In this document: piece by piece, positions 42,806 through 51,788 of the stretch
Numbering within the stretch: the first letter of the stretch is position 1
Layout of the letters: every line of letters starts with the position of its first letter
Assembly (NCBI GenBank): GCA_031548515.1
Contig: JAVBRB010000004.1
Coordinates: 4,680 to 68,679 of the forward strand
Direction of reading: 5' to 3'
Source: UBA940 sp031548515
GTDB taxonomy: Bacteria; Bacteroidota; Bacteroidia; Bacteroidales; Rikenellaceae
DNA length: 64,000 nt
The notes under the pieces: generated by a model
Database searches by the model: none
The model's input: the letters and a program-made list of their open reading frames with translations, nothing else
Told to the model about the DNA's origin: nothing
Made by a program: the position numbers and the translations under genes

Positions 42806-44395
42806 ATGGATATAACCGTTGAATTGGGTATAAAGATCGCTGCGGTCGTGCTCATCTGCTTCTACGCGACGATGAGGCTGCGCTACGAGCTGCAGATGAT
42901 GCAGCAGAACTCCTACCGGCTGAGACGCTACTGGCGGTGGCTGAAGAGCGACATCGGCAATGTAATACGCATTACCGACCTCGTGATGATGGCCGTGTTG
43001 TTCTTTTTTCACGGCAACCGGTGGGAGATCTACGCTGTCGGCCTTGTGGGTGCATTGGCGCTTTATAAGAGTATCCGGGAGTTCCGCGTGAAGTACAAAA
43101 AACCCCTGGTTTTCACGGCGCGCGCCACGAGGCTTTTTCTGACCGGCATCGCGGTTATCCTGCTGGCTGTTTCGTTCGTGTGGTACAAGACGGAGACGGC
43201 TTATTGGGCGGTCTTCGCGGCAATGACCTGCACGGTACTGTCGCCTGTCACCATGAGCCTGTCGCTGATAATTCTGATGCCTTTCGAGCTTCTGATCAAC
43301 CGCTGGTACTACAACGACGCACGGCGGATATTGCGCCGGATGCCCGGCCTCAAAATAATCGGCATAACTGGCAGTTACGGCAAGACCAGCACCAAACACT
43401 ACCTCTACCGCATCCTGTCCGAGCGGTTCAACGTCGTGATGACCCCGGGCAGCTACAATACGACTTTAGGGGTGATACGCACCGTTCGCGAGCGCCTGAA
43501 ACCCTACCATGAAATTTTCATCGTCGAGATGGGTGCAAAGCAACCGGGCGACATCGCCGAGATCTGCCGCCTGGTAAATCCTTCGATGGGAATTATCACT
43601 GCGGTGGGAGAACAACACCTCGAAAGTTTCAAAACCATAGAGAACGTGCAGCGCACGAAGTTCGAACTCATTGACGCTCTTCCGGCCGACGGTACGGCCA
43701 TACTCAACGACGATTTCGAACAGATCGCCAACCGCCGGGTGACGAACGTGGCGAACGTTTTCCGCTACACTTCGGGCGGCTCGAAAGCCGATTACCGTGT
43801 TGTGGACGTGGTGTACGGCCGCAGCGAAACGACCTTTGCCATCGAGGGTCCGGATGGCAAAAGCGAGCCGTTCACCACGAAACTCGCCGGCATCCACAAC
43901 CTGTCGAACATCCTTGCAGGATATATCGCCGGCAAGCGGCTGGGTATGACGGATGCCGAGATGCGCTACGCGATAAGCCAGATCGAACAGGTCGAACACC
44001 GCCTGAATATCAAGCATATCCCTGGAGGTATAACGGTCATCGACGATGCCTTCAACTCTAATCCGCACGGTTCGAAAATGGCTCTCGACGTCCTGGCTTC
44101 GTTTTCCGACGGTCAGCGAGTGGTAGTAACGCCGGGACTCGTGGAACTCGGTCCCAAACAATACGAATACAATCGCATTTTCGGTTCACAGATAGCCTCG
44201 TCTTGCGATTTGGCGATAGTCGTCGGGGCCTACAACCGCGACGCGATATTGGCTGGGCTTGCCGAAGGCGGCTTCGACGAGAGCAGAATATACGTGGCAC
44301 GTGATTTCGCCGACGCTTCGCAGAAGGTACGCGAAACAGTAAAACCCGGCGACGTGGTACTGTATGAAAACGATTTACCTGACACATACAAATAA
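42806..44395 (+). CDS. membrane-anchored MurF-like Mur ligase
   Basis: The 529-residue protein begins with ~170 residues containing about four hydrophobic segments (around 8-22, 58-76, 108-125, 132-155), then a Mur ligase module. The P-loop is ITGSYGKTSTK at residue ~188, followed by VEMGAKQPGDI, the central NPSMGIITAVGEQH and the C-terminal VIDDAFNSNP motif, all typical of MurF. MurF joins D-Ala-D-Ala to the UDP-MurNAc-tripeptide and is normally soluble (~450 aa). The next gene is a D-Ala-D-Ala ligase, so its usual substrate is made next door. Confidence 0.82.
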   Translation: MDITVELGIKIAAVVLICFYATMRLRYELQMMQQNSYRLRRYWRWLKSDIGNVIRITDLVMMAVLFFFHGNRWEIYAVGLVGALALYKSIREFRVKYKKPLVFTARATRLFLTGIAVILLAVSFVWYKTETAYWAVFAAMTCTVLSPVTMSLSLIILMPFELLINRWYYNDARRILRRMPGLKIIGITGSYGKTSTKHYLYRILSERFNVVMTPGSYNTTLGVIRTVRERLKPYHEIFIVEMGAKQPGDIAEICRLVNPSMGIITAVGEQHLESFKTIENVQRTKFELIDALPADGTAILNDDFEQIANRRVTNVANVFRYTSGGSKADYRVVDVVYGRSETTFAIEGPDGKSEPFTTKLAGIHNLSNILAGYIAGKRLGMTDAEMRYAISQIEQVEHRLNIKHIPGGITVIDDAFNSNPHGSKMALDVLASFSDGQRVVVTPGLVELGPKQYEYNRIFGSQIASSCDLAIVVGAYNRDAILAGLAEGGFDESRIYVARDFADASQKVRETVKPGDVVLYENDLPDTYK

Positions 44396-44398
44396 GAT

Positions 44399-45577
44399 AT
44401 GAAAACCAAAATAGGAGTATTTTTCGGCGGAAGAAGCGTAGAACACGAAATCTCGGTAATATCCGCGCTTCAGGCGATAGAAGCCCTGGATAAGGAAAAA
44501 TACGAAGCGATACCCATATATATTACAAAACAGGGCCTTTGGTACACTGGCGCACAGCTTCTCGACAGCGCCAATTACCGCGACATGGCACGCCTTGTGA
44601 AACGTTCGACAGCTGTTTACATGCTTCCGGAGTTCGGCAACCATACTCTTTACAAAAAAGGCGGCTGTTTGGGTCCCAAGGCGGTTGCGCAGCTCGACAT
44701 CGCGCTTCCGGTACTTCACGGCACCAATGGCGAGGACGGCACCATGCAGGGGCTTCTGGAGCTGACCGGCATACCTTACGCGGGATGCAACGTACTGGCT
44801 TCGGCAGTGGGGATGGACAAGATCGCGATGAAGATGATGCTCCGTGAGAGCGGCGTTCCGGTAATCGGCTACGTATGGTTCACCGACAAGCAGTGGAGTA
44901 CCGAACGCGAAACGCTTACAGCGGAGATCGAGAAAAACATAGGCTACCCGGTCATCGTCAAACCGGCCAACCTCGGTTCGAGCGTCGGGATTTCGCGTGC
45001 AACCGACCGTGAAAGCCTTGTCCGCGCCGTTGGCAACGCTCAGCAGTATTCGTCACGCATCATCGTCGAAAAAATGATAGATCCACTGCGAGAGATCAAC
45101 TGTTCGGTTCTGGGCACTGCCGATAGCCACAAGACTTCGGTCTGCGAGGAACCCCTGCGCAGCGGCGAGATACTCAGCTATGCCGATAAATACATGTCCG
45201 GTGGGAAGAGTTCCAAGGGCATGCAGAGCACCAAACGCCGCATTCCGGCCGATCTGCCCGAAAAAAAGACGGACGAGATACGCCGTCTTGCTTCGGAGAC
45301 TTTCCGGGTACTGTCGTGCGACGGCGTTGCGAGGGTCGATTTCATCCTCGACGAAAAGGCGGACATGATCTACGTCAACGAGATAAATACCATCCCTGGA
45401 TCGCTTTCGTTCTATCTCTGGGAAGCGACGGGCATACCGTTCTCCGAACTCATGGATACGCTGGTCAATCAGGCCCTGAAGCGTACACGAGAAAAGGAAC
45501 AGAAGACGGTTAGCTACGACCAGAACATCTTCAGCATGGGCGGTGGCGGAAAAGGAGGCAACAAAGGCAAACTATAG
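44399..45577 (+). CDS. ddl: D-alanine--D-alanine ligase
   Basis: The 392-residue ATP-grasp ligase starts KIGVFFGGRSVEHEISVISA. It has LHGTNGEDGTMQGLLELTGIPYAG, the ATP-binding YPVIVKPANLGSSVGI, and the metal motif VNEINTIPG. It makes D-Ala-D-Ala for peptidoglycan. It carries a longer insertion (ADKYMSGGKSSKGM with basic KRRIPAD) and a C-terminal GGGGKGGNKGK tail not usual in Ddl. It begins three bases after the MurF-like stop, clearly co-transcribed. Confidence 0.9.
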   Translation: MKTKIGVFFGGRSVEHEISVISALQAIEALDKEKYEAIPIYITKQGLWYTGAQLLDSANYRDMARLVKRSTAVYMLPEFGNHTLYKKGGCLGPKAVAQLDIALPVLHGTNGEDGTMQGLLELTGIPYAGCNVLASAVGMDKIAMKMMLRESGVPVIGYVWFTDKQWSTERETLTAEIEKNIGYPVIVKPANLGSSVGISRATDRESLVRAVGNAQQYSSRIIVEKMIDPLREINCSVLGTADSHKTSVCEEPLRSGEILSYADKYMSGGKSSKGMQSTKRRIPADLPEKKTDEIRRLASETFRVLSCDGVARVDFILDEKADMIYVNEINTIPGSLSFYLWEATGIPFSELMDTLVNQALKRTREKEQKTVSYDQNIFSMGGGGKGGNKGKL

Positions 45578-46026
45578 TTTGCCTGACTCATCGACGGAGG
45601 CCCGTGTGTCAGCCGCAGGCTGGCGCAGATTAGGCCGACAGAGATAACTTTACAGGAAAGAAGTAGATAAGTAATTCCGCTTCTTCATTTCACGGCTGAA
45701 AGCCGTGTATAAAATCCCACTTTTCAAAAACCGGTCGCAAAGGCGACTCCGGTCGGGCAGAACCGGAATCCACTTCCATACCTTTCGAAGTGAGATCGGC
45801 CCCTGTCAAATCGTGGTGTACGCTGGCACTGCAGGCGCAGACTAAAACGGAAGTCCCCATGTGCGATACTCCGCCTTAGCTCAAGGTTAGCTTCGCTTTC
45901 CTTCTCGCGGCTCGGCAGAGTTTGTGCAAGCACATCCCTGCCCTCGCTTTTCGTCGGTTGCCGGCCAAAAGTGGAAAAAATGTATTTAATAAAAATACCT
46001 CAGAAAAATTCTGCGGTTTTTTTATG
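45578..46026. repeat. Repeat-rich intergenic region
   Basis: No gene is supported in about 450 bases. It has a small hairpin CACGGCT-GAA-AGCCGTG (45691-45707). A later part (45876-45960) contains the dispersed motif at 45892-45918 that matches 19778-19804 at 25 of 27 bases. Its inner part GGCAgagttt-GTGC-aa-GCAC-atccctGCC can fold. It looks like an intergenic repeated element of this genome. Confidence 0.5.
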
Positions 46027-46245
46027 TCATTTCCTGACCAGCTCCCCCGGACTAACCTCCAATGCTTCGGCAATCCGGCACAAGGTCGAGAAATACATGC
46101 CTTTTGCAACACCCGACTCCATACGGCTAAGGTTCGTTCTGTCTATATTTGCGTAGTCTGCAAGGGCTTGTATAGACATTCCTTTAGCTTTCCTGAGTTC
46201 TGTTATCTTTTTCCTGAGATATTTCCATTCTTCGTCGTAGCCCAT
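46027..46245 (-). CDS. XRE-family helix-turn-helix regulator
   Basis: The 72-residue protein is little more than a Cro/C1-type HTH: LRKKITELRKAKGMSIQALADYANIDRTNLSRMESGVAKG, then a helical tail ending SPGELVRK. The ATG at 46245 is chosen; an upstream TTG is part of the promoter-like GATATTTG (46274-46267). It diverges from the outer-membrane barrel gene at 46367 and could control it, though no operator was seen. Confidence 0.82.
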   Translation of the reverse strand: MGYDEEWKYLRKKITELRKAKGMSIQALADYANIDRTNLSRMESGVAKGMYFSTLCRIAEALEVSPGELVRK

Positions 46246-46334
46246 TGCCGTAGTTTTTTTACTACGCAAATATCCCTGAATTACTTCGCCTCTGCTGCTG
46301 TATTGCTACCACACATACAGGCATCCAAAATTGC

Positions 46335-46342
46335 TATAATTG
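46335..46342 (+). promoter_or_regulatory. -7-like box before the barrel gene
   Basis: TATAATTG matches TAnnTTTG at all but one position and lies 25 bases before ATG 46367. No -33 element is clear. Confidence 0.35.
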
Positions 46343-46366
46343 CAAATGCGTTAAAAAGGCGCGTAA

Positions 46367-48817
46367 ATGAAGAAATTAGCCGCGACAACTATTCTTTTAC
46401 TAACTCACTTTACTCTTTTCGGACAGACGTTCGATACGGAATTTTATCCCCACGAGGAATTGAGCGAGCCGCAGACATTCGAAACCGATGACTATATCTT
46501 CTACACCCCGGCATGGAGTGCAGCCGATCCGTTCGGCGGTCTTTCTCGCTATCGTTTCGGGGCCGTACGCTACCGCGAACGCGGTTTAGACGACCGTTAC
46601 CGCAAGGTTTATCTCGGCGGCATCGACCTCTCCGATAATATATCTTCATATCCGGACTACACGCTGATCTCTCTGCTCTGGAAGACCGGCCTTTCTCACA
46701 GCTACTCTCCCGCAATGGTTGCAGGGAACGTTCCGGCAGGCATAAGTTGGTCTGAGAACTACTCATTGAGGACACATACTGCGGACGAACTCTTTGTCGC
46801 GCTGCGAGCCTCCGACCGTTACGCCCGGGCCGGGATCGACTTTCGGCAAAATCACTTATGGAATCACGATTGGAGCCATTCACTCACCGTCACAGGACAG
46901 TACGGCGCCGACGGGCATATAGCTGGCATACGTTCCGACGAGGCAGGTGGCGCACTGTCACTCGCAAAGGAATGGCAAAGTGGCGCGAACCTTACGCTGT
47001 TCGGCGCCGGGAATATTTCCGAACGCGGACTTCGCAACGCAGCCACTCAGGAGGCTTTCACTCTGACGGGCGATAATCTTTATAACCCGACGTGGGGTTG
47101 GCAGGATGGCCGTGTGCGCAATTCGCGCCAGCGCAATGTCCGGCAATTTTTCACAGCGGCTGCGTTTGAAACTGCGCTGGGTCAAAACCGCACCCTGACG
47201 GCGACCGCTGCTTTCCGACGGAGCCACAACGGACAGACGCGCCTCGCATGGTACGACACTCATTCCCCAATGCCCGATTATTACCGCAAAATGCCGTCTT
47301 ATTTTCCCAATTGGGCCGCCCAGGGGATCATAGCCGACGCATGGCGCGACGAAAACTCTTCAGTAACTCAGGTCAACTGGAATTCGCTATACTATAATAA
47401 CACCTTATCGCAGGATGGGCAGGCGACATACATTCTCGAAGAACAGGTCGAGCTTTCGTCGGATATTCATCTTAATATCAGTCTCGACCGACAGTTTACA
47501 AAAGACCTGGCCGCTTCATACGGCATCCGTCTGCGCCGCGACCGCTCACGCCTTTTCAAGTTGGCCGACGACATGCTTGGGACGGATTACGTGATGAACA
47601 TCGACCAATACGTTACCGACAATGAGGGGGATTACCACACCGGGCCGCGCAACGAAAACGATCTGCACAATCCTGGCAGGAAAGTGTGTGAAGGCAACCG
47701 GTTCGGCTACGACTACGCCCTGACGCGATGGAGTCCGTCGCTGTTCGGCATCGTGCGTTGGAACAGGCCGGGCTACGGCATCACAGCATCGATGTCGCTA
47801 ACCTACATAAATATACAACGGAACGGATTCTACGAGAAGCAACTCTTCCCGGATGGCGCGTCATTCGGGAAGTCTGCCCCGGCACGTTTCACGACATACT
47901 CGCTAGGCGCTTCGGCATATTGGAACGTTTCCGTAAGACATCGGCTGTCTGTTTCGGCGCTTGCATCGACCGAGGCCCCGTTCACTGACAACGTTTTCAT
48001 CTCGCCAGCACAGAACAACCATATAATCGCCTCGCCAGTCCCGGCGGGGATATACGGCGCGGAACTTTCGTGGTCATTCGCCGGAAAGAGTGCAGACCTG
48101 CGCATTACAGGCTACGTCAATACCTCGACGGACGAAACCGAAATACGCCGGTACTACGATGATCTTTCGTCTACATTCAGCAATATGGCGGTACGCGGCA
48201 TAGACAAGCTCAACTACGGCATCGAGGCAGGAGCGGAGATCCGTTTCGTGCGCTGGCTTTCCATGACCTTTGGCGGCTCGCTGGGTGAATTCCGCTACAA
48301 CTCCGAACCGACGGCGGCTGTCTTCGCCGACTCTGACAATTCGGTGATTTCGGAAGGCATCACTTGCTACATGAGCGGCCTGAAAACCGGGCCACCCCAA
48401 ACAGTTGCTGCAGCAGCGCTTACATATTCCGACCGCAGGAATTGGCGTATTTCGCTTTCGGGCGAGTATATGGGCAACCGTTACACCGGCATTAATCCGC
48501 TCTACCACAGTTCCCGCGTCACAGGCATCAACTCTGCTCCGGAGATTATGAAGTTGTTCACTTCGCAGGAACGCCTGCCGGATGCCTTTACGCTCGGCGC
48601 CTCGGTTTCTAAAGGCTTCGTACTGAAGCGCGGTTACCTGCGCCTGGCGGCATCGGCGCGCAACTTGCTTTCATCTCAGATCATATACTCGGGTTACGAA
48701 CAGATGCGCATCATGCGTTCGGGCAGCGGCATCAACCGCACACTGATACCTTTCCCATCGAAGTATCTCCGGTCATATCCGCTGACGTGGAATTTCACAG
48801 TAAGTTACAGATTATGA
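46367..48817 (+). CDS. TonB-dependent-receptor-like outer-membrane barrel, degenerate plug
   Basis: The 816-residue protein has a signal peptide (LAATTILLLTHFTLFGQ). It lacks the usual carboxypeptidase-like N-terminal domain. A plug-like segment (FGGLSRYRFGAVRYRERGLDDRYRKVYLGG) near residue 60 leads directly into strands with typical barrel repeats and ends with a C-terminal aromatic-rich strand (PLTWNFTVSYRL). The TonB box is not recognisable. The next two genes encode DUF5689 lipoproteins and overlap in ATGA fashion, suggesting a complex. Confidence 0.72.
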   Translation: MKKLAATTILLLTHFTLFGQTFDTEFYPHEELSEPQTFETDDYIFYTPAWSAADPFGGLSRYRFGAVRYRERGLDDRYRKVYLGGIDLSDNISSYPDYTLISLLWKTGLSHSYSPAMVAGNVPAGISWSENYSLRTHTADELFVALRASDRYARAGIDFRQNHLWNHDWSHSLTVTGQYGADGHIAGIRSDEAGGALSLAKEWQSGANLTLFGAGNISERGLRNAATQEAFTLTGDNLYNPTWGWQDGRVRNSRQRNVRQFFTAAAFETALGQNRTLTATAAFRRSHNGQTRLAWYDTHSPMPDYYRKMPSYFPNWAAQGIIADAWRDENSSVTQVNWNSLYYNNTLSQDGQATYILEEQVELSSDIHLNISLDRQFTKDLAASYGIRLRRDRSRLFKLADDMLGTDYVMNIDQYVTDNEGDYHTGPRNENDLHNPGRKVCEGNRFGYDYALTRWSPSLFGIVRWNRPGYGITASMSLTYINIQRNGFYEKQLFPDGASFGKSAPARFTTYSLGASAYWNVSVRHRLSVSALASTEAPFTDNVFISPAQNNHIIASPVPAGIYGAELSWSFAGKSADLRITGYVNTSTDETEIRRYYDDLSSTFSNMAVRGIDKLNYGIEAGAEIRFVRWLSMTFGGSLGEFRYNSEPTAAVFADSDNSVISEGITCYMSGLKTGPPQTVAAAALTYSDRRNWRISLSGEYMGNRYTGINPLYHSSRVTGINSAPEIMKLFTSQERLPDAFTLGASVSKGFVLKRGYLRLAASARNLLSSQIIYSGYEQMRIMRSGSGINRTLIPFPSKYLRSYPLTWNFTVSYRL

Positions 48818-49593
48818 GGCGAACCGGACACATACTTATCATAGCGGCGCTGCTCGCGGGCTGCCGGGAATATTCCACACCCGGATTCCCGGACGAAACA
48901 GTATATACGGACATGGACATCGCAAATCTTCGCAGCTATTATCACGAACGCGCCGTGGTTTCCCGAGACGCAGTCATTGCAGGTCGCGTGATTTCGTCCG
49001 ACAAGGCAGGCAATTTCTACAACACGTTCTTCATCGACGACGGTACCGGCGCGGTCGAGATCATGGCCGGAATGTCCGACCTTCACGCCACATATCATCC
49101 TGGACAGCGCGTCGTCGTCAGTATAAAAGGACTGGCAGTCGGATGGAACAACGGCGTCATTCAGGTGGGACTTCCCCCCGAGCCGGGCAACCGTTATGCG
49201 ACAGGCTATTTCTACCATCCTGCCGTCATCCGGAAATATATCTCGGCCGAACGGGATATAGAGGCGGTGCTGCCTATGGAAACCGCCATAGGTGAATTAA
49301 ATACCGATATGTGCGGCAGGCTGGTCCGTATCGGAGGGCTGACCATAGATGCAGCCTCCACCGCTGAGACATGGGCTTCCACACAACCTAAACCAACGAC
49401 CGGCTATGTAAAGTTCCGTGATTCTCCGGCCGACTCCATAACGGTCATGACGAGCGGGTATGCATCGTTCGCCATGATGCCCGTCCCACGGGAAACGGTC
49501 GCCATGACCGGCATACTGTTTTACGGCAAAGGCGGAAGTTCGAAAGACCACTACTTACTGAAACTTCGTGATGAGAAAGACATTGATTATTAG
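48814..49593 (+). CDS. DUF5689 lipoprotein (first)
   Basis: The 259-residue protein has the lipobox LLAGC (Cys17). The mature part has the DUF5689 OB-fold-like pattern: VSRDAVIAGRVISSDKAGNFYNTFFIDDGTGAVEIMAG, then GQRVVVSIKGLAVG. The ATG at 48814 overlaps the barrel stop (ATGA), which fixes this start. The family occurs beside outer-membrane receptors; its ligand is unknown. Confidence 0.82.
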   Translation: MRRTGHILIIAALLAGCREYSTPGFPDETVYTDMDIANLRSYYHERAVVSRDAVIAGRVISSDKAGNFYNTFFIDDGTGAVEIMAGMSDLHATYHPGQRVVVSIKGLAVGWNNGVIQVGLPPEPGNRYATGYFYHPAVIRKYISAERDIEAVLPMETAIGELNTDMCGRLVRIGGLTIDAASTAETWASTQPKPTTGYVKFRDSPADSITVMTSGYASFAMMPVPRETVAMTGILFYGKGGSSKDHYLLKLRDEKDIDY

Positions 49594-50359
49594 CCTCTTT
49601 TTGCTGCTTGCTTCATGCCGGGCCAACAGCGTAATACCAGAGCCGGACAATAACAACGTGAATCTACCCGATCAGGAGACCATATCCATCGCTTTCCTTA
49701 AAACACTCTACAAGGGTGCACCTGTGCAGATAACCGGCGAATACCGGATATCGGGCACCGTTGTAAGCAGCGACGCGCAGGGAAATTTCTATAAGACTCT
49801 CGTCCTTGATGACGGGACTTCGGGCATCGAGGTCAGGCTCGACATGGAAGAGATATTCAAAATATTCAAAATCCACACTCGCGTATCTGTGCGTTGCAAC
49901 GGTCTCTGGCTCGGCTCCTACGGCGGAACCCTGCAGTTGGGGGACAAGCCTTTCTGGGGTTACGAAACGCAGTATCTCTCGGAAACAATGACAGCCGAGC
50001 ATCTACAATCCGACGACATGTTCCACGGCGAGATACTTCCTCGCAAACTCACTATCGCACAGATCGCACCAGTGCATATTTCGACTTTCGCGGAGTTAGG
50101 CGGGGTGCAGTTCATCGACGAAGAATTGATCTTAGGCTGGTCGGAAGAGGATGCCGACACAGACCGCCATATTGTAGATGCTGCGGGGGATACGTTGGTC
50201 GTCCGCACAAGCCATTACGCCGGTTTTGCACACTATATGCTCCCGAAAGGCAACGGGACCATCGAAGGTATTATCGGCTATTTCAATGGTACATACCAAC
50301 TGGTCGTCTGCGACCGCCGGGCGGCCGAAATGGAAGATGAACGCCTCCAGACAAACTAA
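49571..50359 (+). CDS. DUF5689 lipoprotein (second)
   Basis: This 262-residue paralogue has the lipobox LLASC (Cys16) and the same pattern, GTVVSSDAQGNFYKTLVLDDGTSGIEVRLD and TRVSVRCNGLWLG. It overlaps the previous gene by 23 bases. An in-frame GTG lies one codon upstream. Two DUF5689 copies in a row, followed by convergent sequence, suggest a two-subunit surface assembly with the barrel. Confidence 0.82.
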   Translation: MRKTLIISLFLLLASCRANSVIPEPDNNNVNLPDQETISIAFLKTLYKGAPVQITGEYRISGTVVSSDAQGNFYKTLVLDDGTSGIEVRLDMEEIFKIFKIHTRVSVRCNGLWLGSYGGTLQLGDKPFWGYETQYLSETMTAEHLQSDDMFHGEILPRKLTIAQIAPVHISTFAELGGVQFIDEELILGWSEEDADTDRHIVDAAGDTLVVRTSHYAGFAHYMLPKGNGTIEGIIGYFNGTYQLVVCDRRAAEMEDERLQTN

Positions 50360-50994
50360 TTCCGCATGAATTCGTCCACGAGGAACCGGAAGACGTTTTC
50401 GTCGTTTCCGAAGCGCCTGATCAGCTTATCCCATGTGCGGTCGCCGAATTCGAATTTATTTCCCGAACTGTCCCTGTAAGTCCATTTATTGAAGACATCT
50501 TTCCCGAGCGAAGCCGATTCGCCGCCGGAGCGGTATTCGAGCATCCCGTTGAGCGAGCGGCTTATCGACGTTTGCACTCCGCCCGATTTCTCATCGTAGG
50601 TTGGATTTCCGAAAATATCGGTACCCATTTCAACCTTGTTCCCGCGGTTGTCCTCGATTATGGTAGTGCCAAAAATATCCACCGAATATTTCTCACTGAA
50701 ACCGCTCTCGGAACGGTGTTTTCGTATAAGATACCTGAAAATATCCATCTTCGCAGAATTATCCGAAAGCACCTTCGGGGCCTCCTGTTGCAGGTACTTT
50801 TTCTCAAAAACGATATTGTTATTCTGATTATCCGAGTAGGTCAGGTCATCGAAAATATTCTTTTTCAGTGTAGCGGTATAACCGTTGGATCTATAGACGA
50901 GATCGCCGAAGATATCGGTTTCGATATTCCCATGCTGGGCCGGCAAAGGGGCAACCAGCAACAACAACGCGATACATAAAAAACATTTTTTCAT
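50356..50994 (-). CDS. exported repeat protein with DIFG motifs
   Basis: The 212-residue protein has a signal peptide ending APLPAQ. The mature part contains a repeating unit of ~18-20 residues: NIETDIFGDLVYRSNGY, KKNIFDDLTYSDNQNN, YSVDIFGTTIIEDNRGN, MGTDIFGNPTYDEKSGG, GKDVFNKWTYRDSSGN. Each has D-x-F followed by a YxD/G turn, suggesting a small beta-solenoid or blade. No family is recognised. It is the last gene of the dapD-birA-dprA-tatD run, and overlaps the 3' end of the second DUF5689 gene by 4 bases convergently. Confidence 0.65.
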   Translation of the reverse strand: MKKCFLCIALLLLVAPLPAQHGNIETDIFGDLVYRSNGYTATLKKNIFDDLTYSDNQNNNIVFEKKYLQQEAPKVLSDNSAKMDIFRYLIRKHRSESGFSEKYSVDIFGTTIIEDNRGNKVEMGTDIFGNPTYDEKSGGVQTSISRSLNGMLEYRSGGESASLGKDVFNKWTYRDSSGNKFEFGDRTWDKLIRRFGNDENVFRFLVDEFMRN

Positions 50995-51006
50995 AACTCT
51001 ATAAGG

Positions 51007-51786
51007 TTAAATTTTCAGGATACGGCGGGCATTTGCTGTGGTTATTTCCTCGACTTTTTCGGGTGTAGTCCCAAGTATCGCAGCCACAGCATCTCGGATA
51101 TAAGTAAGGTACGAAGATTCGTTGCGTTTGCCTCGGAAAGGTACCGGAGTGAGCCATGGCGAGTCGGTTTCGAGTACGATGCGCTCCAGGTCCATCTGTG
51201 GAAGCATCTCACCCCAGCGGCTGTTTTTGTAGGTCACCGAGCCTCCGACCCCGAAGGCGAAATCCCCGGTCGCACAGATTCGCCTGTATTCTTCCATCGT
51301 ACCGCTGAAAGCGTGCATGACGCCGTTGATACCCGTCTCTGCGTATTTTTCGAGCGTTGCGACCATCTCCGGCCACGCCTCGCGCGTGTGTATCACAAGC
51401 GGCAGGCCATAGCGAAGAGAAAGTTCTATCTGGCGTTCGAAAACCTCCGTCTGGTCGCCCAGGAAATTCTTGCTCCAATAGAGGTCCAACCCCACTTCTC
51501 CTATCGCATAGAACCGTTCGACGGGAGGTGCGGCCAGGTATTGCTCCACTATTTCGAGTTCGTGCGGCCAGTCGGGGTTGTCGTTCACCGAAGTGGGGTG
51601 CAGCCCCATCATAGGCAGACACAAGTCGGGATACGCGTTGCACAGGCGAATCAGCGCACCGTGGCTTTCCGAATCTATCGCTGGCGACATTATTTTATTA
51701 ACACCAGCGTCTACTGCCCTCCGCAAAACATCCTCCCTGTCGGCATCGAACGCCGCATCGAACATATGGCTGTGCGTATCTATCAT
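51007..51786 (-). CDS. TatD family metal-dependent hydrolase
   Basis: The 259-residue TIM-barrel protein starts MIDTHSHMFD with metal ligands H5 and H7. It continues with GEVGLDLYW (Glu ligand), HTREAWPE, MHAFSGTMEEY and LETDSPWLTP (Asp ligand). TatD proteins act as DNA exonucleases or related hydrolases. It starts 2 bases after dprA and is in the birA-dprA-tatD operon. Confidence 0.9.
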   Translation of the reverse strand: MIDTHSHMFDAAFDADREDVLRRAVDAGVNKIMSPAIDSESHGALIRLCNAYPDLCLPMMGLHPTSVNDNPDWPHELEIVEQYLAAPPVERFYAIGEVGLDLYWSKNFLGDQTEVFERQIELSLRYGLPLVIHTREAWPEMVATLEKYAETGINGVMHAFSGTMEEYRRICATGDFAFGVGGSVTYKNSRWGEMLPQMDLERIVLETDSPWLTPVPFRGKRNESSYLTYIRDAVAAILGTTPEKVEEITTANARRILKI

Positions 51787-51788
51787 AG

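Noticed and set aside
45578..46026. CRISPR array or tRNA in the repeat-rich gap
   Set aside because: Repeats are not evenly spaced and no cloverleaf with CCA-type acceptor was found; the region fits a dispersed intergenic element.
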